Positions 23,308 through 30,002 of a stretch of 34,252 bases of DNA are shown here, piece after piece. The first letter of the stretch is position 1. Each line of letters begins with the position of its first letter. The position numbers were made by a program, and so were the translations under genes. The notes beneath the pieces are model-generated. The model was given only the letters and a program-made list of their open reading frames with translations, was not told the DNA's origin and did no database searches. Origin of the DNA: an uncultured Pseudomonadales bacterium (lineage in GTDB: Bacteria; Pseudomonadota; Gammaproteobacteria; Pseudomonadales; IMCC2047); assembly GCA_947258415.1 (NCBI GenBank), contig CAMYIF010000004.1:1-34252 (forward strand). The letters are read 5' to 3'.

Positions 23308-24699
23308 ATGATGACTCGTAACATTCCCGGGTTTATTCTCAAGTCGAAATCTGTTTTGCCTGTCCTGTTGTTTCTGGTATCCGCGCTATTTATCCCGCAT
23401 GCGCAGGCATCAGACGACCCCGAAGTTATTACCAACCACTTGAATAACGTACTTTACTCACGCGCACCGGATGACGTTGACTCGCTTGAATGGTTGAAAC
23501 AACGAAACAAACCGGATGTAGTGGCTCCTTTGATCTATGCATTACGCTACTCCCGGTCGAATCTTTGGGGTGTTCTTAAGGCCCTTGATTCGATCACCGG
23601 CACAAATGCAAATGGCAACTGGTTTGACTGGATGCTTTGGCAACAGGCTCACCCGGATATTGTCCCGTATTCGGGGTTTGTCGATTTTCAATCCGGGCTG
23701 TTTTCACGGATTGATCCAAATTTCAAGCTGTTCATTTACCCGGGTGTGAGCCATGAAATACGCATGGAAGAGATTGCCTGGGGTGGGGTCAGGAAGGACG
23801 GTATCCCGGCGTTAACCAACCCGAAATTTATCCCGGCAAGCGAAGCCGATTACCTAAACGATGATGACCTGGTGTTCGGGGTAGCAATCAACGGCGATGC
23901 GCGCGCCTACCCCTACCGCATCATGGACTGGCACGAAATGGCCAATGACGTGGTCGGCGGCATCCCTGTTTCACTCGCTTATTGTACCCTGTGCGGGTCG
24001 GGTATTTTATTTGATACCCGCGTTGAGGGACGCCCCGAGCCGTTTGTGTTTGGCTCGTCGGGTTTCCTGTACCGATCCAATAAATTGATGTACGACAAGC
24101 AAACAAACTCACTCTGGCAACATTTTACCGGTCGTCCAGTAGTAGGAAAACTGACCGGATCAGGTATCCAGTTAAAAGTGCTACCAATGGCAACCACAAG
24201 CTGGAAACGTTGGCGCGAAACAAACCCTGGCACAAAAGTATTATCCGAAAACACCGGCTTTAACCGTGATTATGGCTCCGGCAAGGCCTACCAGGATTAT
24301 TTCTCCAGCCCCGACCTGATGTTTCCCGCGCCAACCGAAAACAAGGCCTATTTGGCCAAAACAAGGGTATTCGGCCTGCGAATGACCGGCGCGGAAAAAG
24401 CCTGGCCACTGGATCACTTTGATGGCGGCCAGGTGATCAATGACCGCGTAGGTGTTTTTAAAATCGTTTTGGTGGGCAGCTCGGAGACCCGGACCGTGCG
24501 GGCTTATCGTTCGGGTAGACTGCAATTCACAAAATCGGATGCCGACCTGAACAGTATCAAGTCAAGTAATGGACACACCTGGCAAGTCACCGAGAATGCA
24601 TTGATCGGACCCGAAGGTGTGACCCTGCCCCGCCTGCCGGGACACCTGGCTTACTGGTTTGCCTGGAGTGGAAATTTTGATGGGCCTGTTAACAGGTAA
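23308..24699 (+). CDS. DUF3179 domain-containing secreted protein
   Basis: A 463-aa protein with a signal peptide (SVLPVLLFLVSALFIPHAQA) and the DUF3179 core: DDLVFGVAINGDARAYPYRI, HEMANDVVGGIPVSLAYCTL, CGSGILFDTRVEG, NSLWQHFTGRPVVGKLTGSG and the closing LPRLPGHLAYWFAWSGNF. A CTLC pair in the core is typical of the family and may bind metal or be redox active. The N-terminal 120 residues contain a HEAT-like helical stretch (DVVAPLIYALRYSRSNLWGVLKAL). The function of DUF3179 is not established. It is divergent from the glycosyltransferase with a short shared promoter region, and it is probably periplasmic. Confidence 0.88.
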   Translation: MMTRNIPGFILKSKSVLPVLLFLVSALFIPHAQASDDPEVITNHLNNVLYSRAPDDVDSLEWLKQRNKPDVVAPLIYALRYSRSNLWGVLKALDSITGTNANGNWFDWMLWQQAHPDIVPYSGFVDFQSGLFSRIDPNFKLFIYPGVSHEIRMEEIAWGGVRKDGIPALTNPKFIPASEADYLNDDDLVFGVAINGDARAYPYRIMDWHEMANDVVGGIPVSLAYCTLCGSGILFDTRVEGRPEPFVFGSSGFLYRSNKLMYDKQTNSLWQHFTGRPVVGKLTGSGIQLKVLPMATTSWKRWRETNPGTKVLSENTGFNRDYGSGKAYQDYFSSPDLMFPAPTENKAYLAKTRVFGLRMTGAEKAWPLDHFDGGQVINDRVGVFKIVLVGSSETRTVRAYRSGRLQFTKSDADLNSIKSSNGHTWQVTENALIGPEGVTLPRLPGHLAYWFAWSGNFDGPVNR

Positions 24700-24761
24700 T
24701 ACCAAAACAAACGGAGCGAAGCTAATTACACACCCGTACCTGAATAGCCTTGAGCTGACAG

Positions 24762-25520
24762 CTAGCGCCCGCCGGCCACATCGATAAAGGCGCCCGTCGA
24801 ATAGGAAGACTCATCCGATAGCAGCCAGGCTATCGCGTTGGCGACTTCTTCCGGGGTTCCGCCCCTTTGCAGGGGAATGCCGGATTTAAGCCGCTCGATC
24901 CTGTCAGGTTCGCCGCCATCTGCGTGCATGTCGGTATGGATAAACCCGGGCCTGACGCAATTGACCCGGATCCCCTGCGCAGCCACTTCTTTCGCCAGGC
25001 CAATGGTTAACGTATCGATCGCGCCCTTGGATGCGGCATAGTCAACGTATTCACCGGCAGAACCCAGGCGGGCGGCGACCGAAGACAGGTTCACAATACA
25101 GCCACCAGCCCCGCCATGGCTGGTAGACATGCGTTTAATCGCTTCGCGGCAACATAAAAAACAGCTGGTGACATTATTAGTAAGCAGCCGGTTAACACGT
25201 TCTGCGGTAATGTTTTCAACGGTGGTTTGCTTGAGCAGGATACCCGCGTTATTGACCAGCGCGGTTAACCGACCCAATTTTTCATCTATCTCTTTGAATA
25301 ACCGGGTTACCTCAGCCTCCTTGCTGACATCGGCTTGAACGGCAATGGCCCTGACACCTTGCTGCTGAATCTTTGCAAGCAAGGCTGCAGCGGCTTCGTG
25401 ATTACTTTTGTAATTGATACAGACCGCGTACCCTTGTCCGGCAAGTTTCAGGGCGGTTGCCTTGCCAATACCCCGGCTCGAACCGGTAATTAATGCGACC
25501 CTGTCCATGATTTCTTTCAT
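24762..25520 (-). CDS. short-chain dehydrogenase/reductase (classical SDR)
   Basis: A 252-aa NAD(P)-dependent oxidoreductase. It has the glycine motif ITGSSRGIGKATA, the acidic/polar pocket after the second strand (INYKSNHEAAAA, which suggests NADPH), LVNNAGI, the catalytic Ser in IVNLSSVAARLG, and YVDYAASKGAI with Tyr and Lys, then VNCVRPGFIHTDMH. The end GAFIDVAGGR is typical of the glucose 1-dehydrogenase/FabG-like set. The substrate is unknown. It is the last gene of a tight minus-strand run with the DUF3830 gene (16-base gap) and the VOC gene, so it may act on the same metabolite. AGGG sits just before the ATG. Confidence 0.92.
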   Translation of the reverse strand: MKEIMDRVALITGSSRGIGKATALKLAGQGYAVCINYKSNHEAAAALLAKIQQQGVRAIAVQADVSKEAEVTRLFKEIDEKLGRLTALVNNAGILLKQTTVENITAERVNRLLTNNVTSCFLCCREAIKRMSTSHGGAGGCIVNLSSVAARLGSAGEYVDYAASKGAIDTLTIGLAKEVAAQGIRVNCVRPGFIHTDMHADGGEPDRIERLKSGIPLQRGGTPEEVANAIAWLLSDESSYSTGAFIDVAGGR

Positions 25521-25536
25521 TTACCCTGTAGCTGTT

Positions 25537-25938
25537 TTACTCGCTGAAAATAATGCTTTTCTTGCCTTCCCAAAGCGTGGAAATTCCAATCTCCCTGAGT
25601 TTATCGAGGTCAGAGGTAATAGTGGCAAAATGATTGCCTGCCAGTGTGCCGGCCTTTGATGCAAACTGGACGCAGCCATAGGCGATCAATATTTCGGTTT
25701 CGCTTTTACCCTTGGGATAAAGCAATATCTGTCCAGGCGACGGGTAACAGGTAGCGTCTTCGTAGCCGACTGAAAAGTCCATATCACCCAGTGGTATCCA
25801 GATACCCTCACCACTCCAGCGCACGTGAACAACTTCGCCCTTAAACGGTAGGACCTTGCGACATACCTTGCATGTTTCGGGTGATTTTTCCGGTTCGAAC
25901 ACGGCATCGAACTTATGTCCGTCTATTTCAATAATCAT
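25537..25938 (-). CDS. DUF3830 family protein (cyclophilin-like fold)
   Basis: A 133-aa protein whose pattern I recognise as DUF3830: an early E-P-E-KSPETCKVCRKVLPF segment, EVVHVRWSGEGIWIPLGDMD, YEDATCYPSPGQILLYPKG and ILIAYGCVQFASKAG. Members adopt a cyclophilin-like beta-barrel and are often found beside catabolic enzymes, but no activity is established. The start has an AGGGGG ribosome site. Cys23, Cys26 and another near residue 64 are notable and could bind metal. It lies between the SDR and VOC genes with very short gaps. Confidence 0.75.
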   Translation of the reverse strand: MIIEIDGHKFDAVFEPEKSPETCKVCRKVLPFKGEVVHVRWSGEGIWIPLGDMDFSVGYEDATCYPSPGQILLYPKGKSETEILIAYGCVQFASKAGTLAGNHFATITSDLDKLREIGISTLWEGKKSIIFSE

Positions 25939-25972
25939 CTAGCCCCCTGCGTAATTGCTTAATGAAAAGGCA

Positions 25973-26356
25973 TCAATTACTACTGCCATAGGGACGGGTG
26001 ATTATTTCCAGCAGATGCCCGTCCGGGTCCCTGAAATAGACACCACGACCGCCGTCATGGTGGTTAATTTTGCCCGGATGTTCCTGGTCAGGGTCTGCCC
26101 AATAGAGAATTTGGCGCTCGCGGATACGGGAAAATGCCTGGTCAAACTCGGCTTCGGAAACCAGGAATGCGTAATGTTGCGATGCGATTTTTCCGTCTGT
26201 CTCGAGGTAGTCAAGGCTCACCTCGTTGTCCAACTCAACCACCAGGAACGGCCCATAGCGGGTAGCTTCCGGCAAGCCCAGGATATCAATCAAAAACCTT
26301 GCGGATAACTGCTTGTCATGTGACCTGATGATGGTGTGATTGAGCTGTACGGGCAT
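25973..26356 (-). CDS. VOC superfamily protein (glyoxalase/dioxygenase fold)
   Basis: The track start at 26374 is TTG; the ATG at 26356 after AGGGA is better, giving 127 aa. It shows the betaalphabetabetabeta repeat of the vicinal-oxygen-chelate fold. It starts MPVQLNHTIIRSHDKQLSARF with the first metal His and ends GGRGVYFRDPDGHLLEIITRP with the second His and Glu. HYAFLVSEAEFDQAF between them matches the second module. A metal-dependent lyase, dioxygenase or resistance protein are all possible; no substrate can be named. It is the first gene of the run VOC, DUF3830, SDR. Confidence 0.88.
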   Translation of the reverse strand: MPVQLNHTIIRSHDKQLSARFLIDILGLPEATRYGPFLVVELDNEVSLDYLETDGKIASQHYAFLVSEAEFDQAFSRIRERQILYWADPDQEHPGKINHHDGGRGVYFRDPDGHLLEIITRPYGSSN

Positions 26357-26408
26357 TTTTGTTGTCCCTGTCAATGAAAACAGGCGTAAATCCGGCGAGA
26401 TGAAAAGG

Positions 26409-26490
26409 CCGGTTCATGTAAATCGCTTGTGATCCTATTGCTTAATATATCACAAACTCATCTGGCCATGATTTCCTGAAGATGAACCGG
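26409..26490. repeat. nested inverted repeats between two minus-strand genes
   Basis: CCGGTTCAT (26409-26417) is repeated inverted as ATGAACCGG (26482-26490). Between them TTGTGAT (26427-26433) faces ATCACAA (26449-26455). Together they could fold into a long imperfect hairpin just after the hydrolase gene. It may be a terminator, an mRNA-stability element or a small dispersed palindromic repeat. Confidence 0.4.
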
Positions 26491-26491
26491 G

Positions 26492-27292
26492 TTACAGTGC
26501 CTCAAGTGCCTTGGTGAGGCCGTGATAATAATCTGGATACTGGTGAATATTATTGTGTCCCGCACCTTCGATTACCTTCAGTTGGGCCGGGGCGGACATC
26601 AGGGATAGCAGGGCTTCACTGTGCGCCAACGGAATGATGGTATCGTTCGATCCATGCACAAAAATGGTCGGCGTTTCTATATCCTTTATTTTCTGCTCGG
26701 TATCTAACGGGTATTTTAGCACCTGGGAAGGAATCCAGGGGAACTCCTGTTTGGCCATTTCCAGCATACTGCGAAACGGAGAGACTAAAATCAGCAGGTC
26801 TGACTCTACATTTCGCGCCAGCTCTGCGGCCATAGTGGCACCAATTGACCGCCCGAATATAACGATGGGTTTGTCCGCATATTTCGGCGCAATCAAATTC
26901 CAGGCAGTTCGAACATCATCATGCAACTGGGACTCGCTTTCAATCTTCCCGGTACTCTTTCCATAGCCACGGTAATCGAAGATAAAAAGGTCCCAGTTTA
27001 CCTTTTTGTAATAGCCGACATTGGTTGTCCATGTTTCAAGATTTCCCGCGTTTCCGTGGACAAAAAATACCAGCCCTTTGGGGTTTTCCTGGGTGAAATG
27101 CAACGCATTCAATTCCGCGCCTTCGACGGGTACCGTGATTTCCTTGAACCGGTAATCAAAATTGAACCTGTGGTCAGCATGCAAGGGAGATGCAGGGAAT
27201 ATCATATCTTCCTGCTGAAAATAAATGGCCAGTGTCAAGCCACAATAAAACAGCAGGACGACTGTACCCAACATGTAGATGATTTTTTTCAT
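26492..27292 (-). CDS. alpha/beta hydrolase, BEM46/ABHD13-like, membrane-anchored
   Basis: A 266-aa protein with an N-terminal membrane anchor (IIYMLGTVVLLFYCGLTLAIYF) and a YFQQEDMIFP-type start typical of the BEM46 group. The oxyanion strand is GLVFFVHGNAGN, followed by FIFDYRGYGKSTG. The nucleophile elbow is FGRSIGA, the acid is in VHGSNDTIIP and the histidine in GAGHNNIHQYP, so the catalytic triad is complete. Substrates of bacterial BEM46 proteins are not well known; esters or thioesters are likely. The ATG lacks a strong ribosome site. A second hydrolase with the same FDYRGYG signature lies 5 kb away (31672-32526). Confidence 0.88.
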   Translation of the reverse strand: MKKIIYMLGTVVLLFYCGLTLAIYFQQEDMIFPASPLHADHRFNFDYRFKEITVPVEGAELNALHFTQENPKGLVFFVHGNAGNLETWTTNVGYYKKVNWDLFIFDYRGYGKSTGKIESESQLHDDVRTAWNLIAPKYADKPIVIFGRSIGATMAAELARNVESDLLILVSPFRSMLEMAKQEFPWIPSQVLKYPLDTEQKIKDIETPTIFVHGSNDTIIPLAHSEALLSLMSAPAQLKVIEGAGHNNIHQYPDYYHGLTKALEAL

Positions 27293-27331
27293 TTCAAATG
27301 ACTACCTACTGTACAAAGCATTGTTCAGGCC

Positions 27332-27841
27332 TTATTTCTGTTTACTGGACTCAGGCATAGCAGATTCACCGGAATAATGGCGGAAGTTTTCCTTGAATAC
27401 CCGCTCCGAAATGAGTGGCGCTCCATTTATTATATCCTCCCACTTTTGCCTGACGTATCTTATGTATGAATCCAGCCTGCCCTGATCGTCACGCAGAAGA
27501 ACCAGGTTCTCCTCGGTTTCCTTCTTCAAGGAAGATAAAGCAGTCGCTACTTTCAAATGCTTTGAAGACCGCTCGGAGTAGTTCAAAAATGTTTGCAACG
27601 AAGCCAGTACTGCAGCGGCGATGCTGATTAAACCCAGAAATATCGTAAGCATTTCAGGGAGTTCTTTATCTGACAGCGAAGCAAATACACCAGTTCCCAC
27701 TGTAGTAGACAGGACAACCACCGGAACACCAAGCCAGTAGTGACGCTTTCGAAATCTGTTCGCTTCCTGGTAGTGAGCTGCTTGTGCGATTCTTATCCGG
27801 CGGTGCCAGTTTTCAAGTAAATTAATTTTTTCATTTGGCAT
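27332..27841 (-). CDS. SLATT-domain-like 2TM protein (putative conflict-system effector)
   Basis: A 169-aa protein. N-terminal WHRRIRIAQAAHYQEANRF leads into a first membrane segment (WLGVPVVVLSTTVGTGVFASL, about 36-56), a short loop, and a second (LTIFLGLISIAAAVLASLQTFL, about 64-86). Then comes an amphipathic helix, NYSERSSKHLKVATALSSLKKE. This order is that of the SLATT domain (SMODS- and SLOG-associating 2TM effector). SLATT proteins are predicted to form pores when a nucleotide signal or ligand is sensed, leading to cell death or dormancy. Here no CD-NTase, SLOG or reverse transcriptase is adjacent. The only same-strand neighbour is the unknown TM protein 123 bases upstream. GAGGT precedes the ATG. 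Family call fairly sure, function inferred. Confidence 0.78.
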   Translation of the reverse strand: MPNEKINLLENWHRRIRIAQAAHYQEANRFRKRHYWLGVPVVVLSTTVGTGVFASLSDKELPEMLTIFLGLISIAAAVLASLQTFLNYSERSSKHLKVATALSSLKKETEENLVLLRDDQGRLDSYIRYVRQKWEDIINGAPLISERVFKENFRHYSGESAMPESSKQK

Positions 27842-27964
27842 TGAAATTGACCTCAGAATAGCTTCATGGCCCCTGCATCAGGCATGCTTCTGCGATAGCA
27901 ACAACGTCCCGGCCAGGAGATTTAAAAGAGGTAATTGTTATGTGTTTCAACATATTTTCCTATG
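27842..27964 (-). other. 123-bp spacer between the TM protein and SLATT genes
   Basis: No complete gene. Read on the minus strand, it holds an AT-rich half, then a G+C-richer stretch, then the SLATT ribosome site. One short minus-strand frame (GRDVVAIAEACLMQGP, then stop) has the look of a coding remnant, but it is too short to judge. A separate promoter for the SLATT gene is possible; none is convincing. Confidence 0.3.
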
Positions 27965-28603
27965 CTATTCCAGCGGCTTATTCGGAGCTTCGCCATCAGT
28001 AATTTTGTCTTTGGTTTCTTGCTCTGCATCACCCTTGATTTGAGGTTGTGATATTTCTTCTGACTTTGGTATTAATGATGTAATCAAATTGGCAGTGATT
28101 CCTGTCTCACCAATTGCCACGCCCACAGCAAATGCACTACCAAGCAGCCATAATACCAATTTGCGTATATTTTTTGGTGCGTTCAGGGCTAATTGCGCGG
28201 TTACATCCTTTGGCCACCCGGGAGAAGTTGCAGACTCTAACTCCTCTGGCTCCAGGTAATAGATAAGTTTTTCATTTCCTTCTGAAATCAGTGAGCCACG
28301 GATAATTCGACTTATTTCGGATAAGCGCTCCGCCTGATCCAGCCTAATAACGGAATTATCCCTGCTTTCCTTCTTAAGCTCGTCACGCAATGTTTGAAGC
28401 TTTCCGAATGCGCCAGACTCGACTGTACCATTCAAGCCAAGCTCTGATACCAAATCCAGAACATTATTAATATTATCGATTACATGGTCGTCTCCAAGGG
28501 GCTCATCATCAGTATACTTATCACTCATTTTATATTTAACATCGACCAGGTAGCGAACTGCCGTCCCAAGCTTGATGAGTTTTTTTGCCTTTATCTCCTG
28601 CAT
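27965..28603 (-). CDS. single-TM protein of unknown family, upstream of the SLATT gene
   Basis: A 212-aa protein I do not recognise. Residues 1-140 are soluble and mostly helical, with acidic stretches (SDKYTDDEPLGDDHVIDNINNVLD) and likely coiled-coil turns (LQTLRDELKKESRD, RLDQAERLSEISRIIRGSL). One membrane segment follows at about 147-175 (IRKLVLWLLGSAFAVGVAIG), and then a short Glu/Lys/Pro-rich tail. A strong AAAGGAG ribosome site supports the ATG at 28603. It precedes the SLATT gene on the same strand and faces the MscS-like gene. By position it could be the sensor or regulator of the SLATT protein; that is inference only. Confidence 0.75.
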   Translation of the reverse strand: MQEIKAKKLIKLGTAVRYLVDVKYKMSDKYTDDEPLGDDHVIDNINNVLDLVSELGLNGTVESGAFGKLQTLRDELKKESRDNSVIRLDQAERLSEISRIIRGSLISEGNEKLIYYLEPEELESATSPGWPKDVTAQLALNAPKNIRKLVLWLLGSAFAVGVAIGETGITANLITSLIPKSEEISQPQIKGDAEQETKDKITDGEAPNKPLE

Positions 28604-28865
28604 CAGATGCTCCTTTCTGCCAACAATCTGTTTATGATGTCTTTTGCCATTTATAATCAGGTGCCATTGGATGAATCCTGCCCCTCGTCATAGAGCATAA
28701 TAAATATACGCTTATTCCCCCGCTAGATTAATAACCCCAAAATGACATAACTGGTAATTGCAGGGACTAACCGGACTGCGATTTCGTAATAAAGCATTAA
28801 TGTCAATATCAACGAAAGATTTTACACTGATGGGATGGACCCGCCCCGAAATAACAGGTTCTTTC

Positions 28866-28883
28866 AATTACCAAATGGTAATT
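28866..28883. promoter_or_regulatory. palindromic operator candidate AATTACCA-AA-TGGTAATT
   Basis: A perfect 8-2-8 inverted repeat that touches the first base of the proposed -35 hexamer of the MscS-like gene. A dimeric repressor bound here would block RNA polymerase. No regulator gene lies next to it. Confidence 0.45.
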
Positions 28884-28910
28884 TAACTTTGAAGGGTTAG
28901 CGGGTACAAT
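28883..28910 (+). promoter_or_regulatory. sigma70-like promoter for the MscS-like gene
   Basis: TTAACT (28883-28888) and TACAAT (28905-28910) with a 16-base spacer give 4/6 and 5/6 matches. The leader to the ATG is about 95 bases. Confidence 0.45.
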
Positions 28911-29010
28911 CGCATTCTCTTAAACAGGCCTGCACGCCTTCTCTAATTCAGCTATGGCGTAGTAGCCGTTATTCGTATCTAAACCTTAAAACTGAACAAG
29001 TAACAATCCA

Positions 29011-29739
29011 ATGGAAACAGTCACACAGTATTTAAATGAATTAACACAAGTATATGGCGAGCCGACTTTAAAAACGGTAGTCGTGATACTTTTAAGTGTC
29101 GTCGCTTATTCTATTTTTAACCGCGCCCTGAGCAAAGCTGCAACCGAAGGCTACCTGGATTTTCATTTAAGAATAATCCTCAATACCATTATGAAATGGT
29201 TGCTTGTTGTTGTAGCCGCTCTATTCGCACTCGGATTCTTTGGTGGGTCCGTGGCCGCATTGTGGGCTGGATTATCCGGTATTCTGGCGCTTATCGCACT
29301 TGGTTTTGTGGCGGTATGGAGTGTATTGAGTAATGTGCTTTGTTCGATTCTTCTGGTTATATTTTCGCCATTTCGTATTGGTGATGATATAGAAATTCAG
29401 GAGCCCACTGCCAAATTCGCAGTCAAGGGTAAAGTTATCAGCATCGACATGTTCATGACTACTCTGGAGTGCACTCATGAGCCAGAACCAGAACCTGAAA
29501 AGAAAGACACTGATGCCCCGGCTTCTCGTAAGAAAGACACTAAAGAGTCAGCTTCTGTGAAGAAACCCGCTGATACCCCGGTTGCTGACAAGGGAACTTT
29601 CACCATGACAGTACCCAATAATATCTTCTTTCAAAAATATGTCCGATGCTTTCCACGCAGTGGCGCTAAATCAATTAAAAGATATATGGCTAATAACCAG
29701 GCGAAGAAAGCTGCAAGTGCACCTACGCCCAGCAAGTGA
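29011..29739 (+). CDS. short MscS-like mechanosensitive channel with tandem-repeat insert
   Basis: A 242-aa membrane protein. Hydrophobic segments lie at about 21-38, 60-80 and 84-118. The last one runs into VWSVLSNVLCSILLVIFSPFRIGDDIEI, which matches MscS TM3 and the start of the beta domain (GSVFANVFSGLLLLLFRPFRVGD-type). The beta domain is interrupted by a charged insert of about 40 residues containing three 10-residue repeats, and then resumes with FTMTVPNNIFFQKYVRCF, the usual I-P-N-x-x-F-x-x motif. The large C-terminal alpha/beta vestibule of MscS is missing, replaced by a Lys/Ala/Pro tail. It may gate an osmotic or effector-like pore. It is divergent from the SLATT pair. Confidence 0.82.
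   Translation: METVTQYLNELTQVYGEPTLKTVVVILLSVVAYSIFNRALSKAATEGYLDFHLRIILNTIMKWLLVVVAALFALGFFGGSVAALWAGLSGILALIALGFVAVWSVLSNVLCSILLVIFSPFRIGDDIEIQEPTAKFAVKGKVISIDMFMTTLECTHEPEPEPEKKDTDAPASRKKDTKESASVKKPADTPVADKGTFTMTVPNNIFFQKYVRCFPRSGAKSIKRYMANNQAKKAASAPTPSK
29500..29589 (+). repeat. three imperfect 30-bp tandem repeats inside the MscS-like gene
   Basis: The units encode KKDTDAPASR, KKDTKESASV and KKPADTPVAD. Units 1 and 2 share the start AAGAAAGACACT. The third has diverged. Copy number could vary between strains without shifting the frame. Confidence 0.8.
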
Positions 29740-30002
29740 ATTCCAGATTATATGGCTCTGGAAATAATAAATGCGTTCCCTTTTCCTGTTAGGTTGAAGT
29801 GTCCGTTTTATCGGTGGAAGATCAGATTGGCCGTTGGCTACAGCAAATTATTATGCGGCATTACCGCATTGTCCAGTAACTTACCGACCACTACTGGCCC
29901 GAACGGACCGGTTGGAAACACTGCTGTCGTCGCGAGATCATTTCCGGGTCTGAGTGCCTCGGCGGCATCCCATTGCCAGATGCACGATCGTATTCATATG
30001 CC
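29740..30002. other. non-coding stretch between convergent genes, 263 bp
   Basis: The ORF track's 29752-30099 has no recognisable features and overlaps the end of the flavoprotein gene, so I call this non-coding. A short palindrome, TGCGGCATTACCGCA, lies near 29852. Base composition rises toward the right side, which may mark the junction with the G+C-rich segment. Confidence 0.4.

Larger units (their letters stand above)
28604..29010. other. divergent intergenic region, 407 bp, AT-rich
   Basis: No gene seen. It separates the TM-protein/SLATT pair (-) from the MscS-like gene (+) and must carry promoters for both. The right part holds a palindrome and a -35/-10 pair, listed separately. The left part near 28690-28800 is AT-rich without clear elements. 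Confidence 0.5.

Noticed and set aside
26427-26455. CRP site, suggested by TTGTGAT and ATCACAA near a genome that has cpdA
   Set aside because: The half-sites are 15 bases apart rather than the 6 between TGTGA and TCACA, so CRP would not bind as a dimer.
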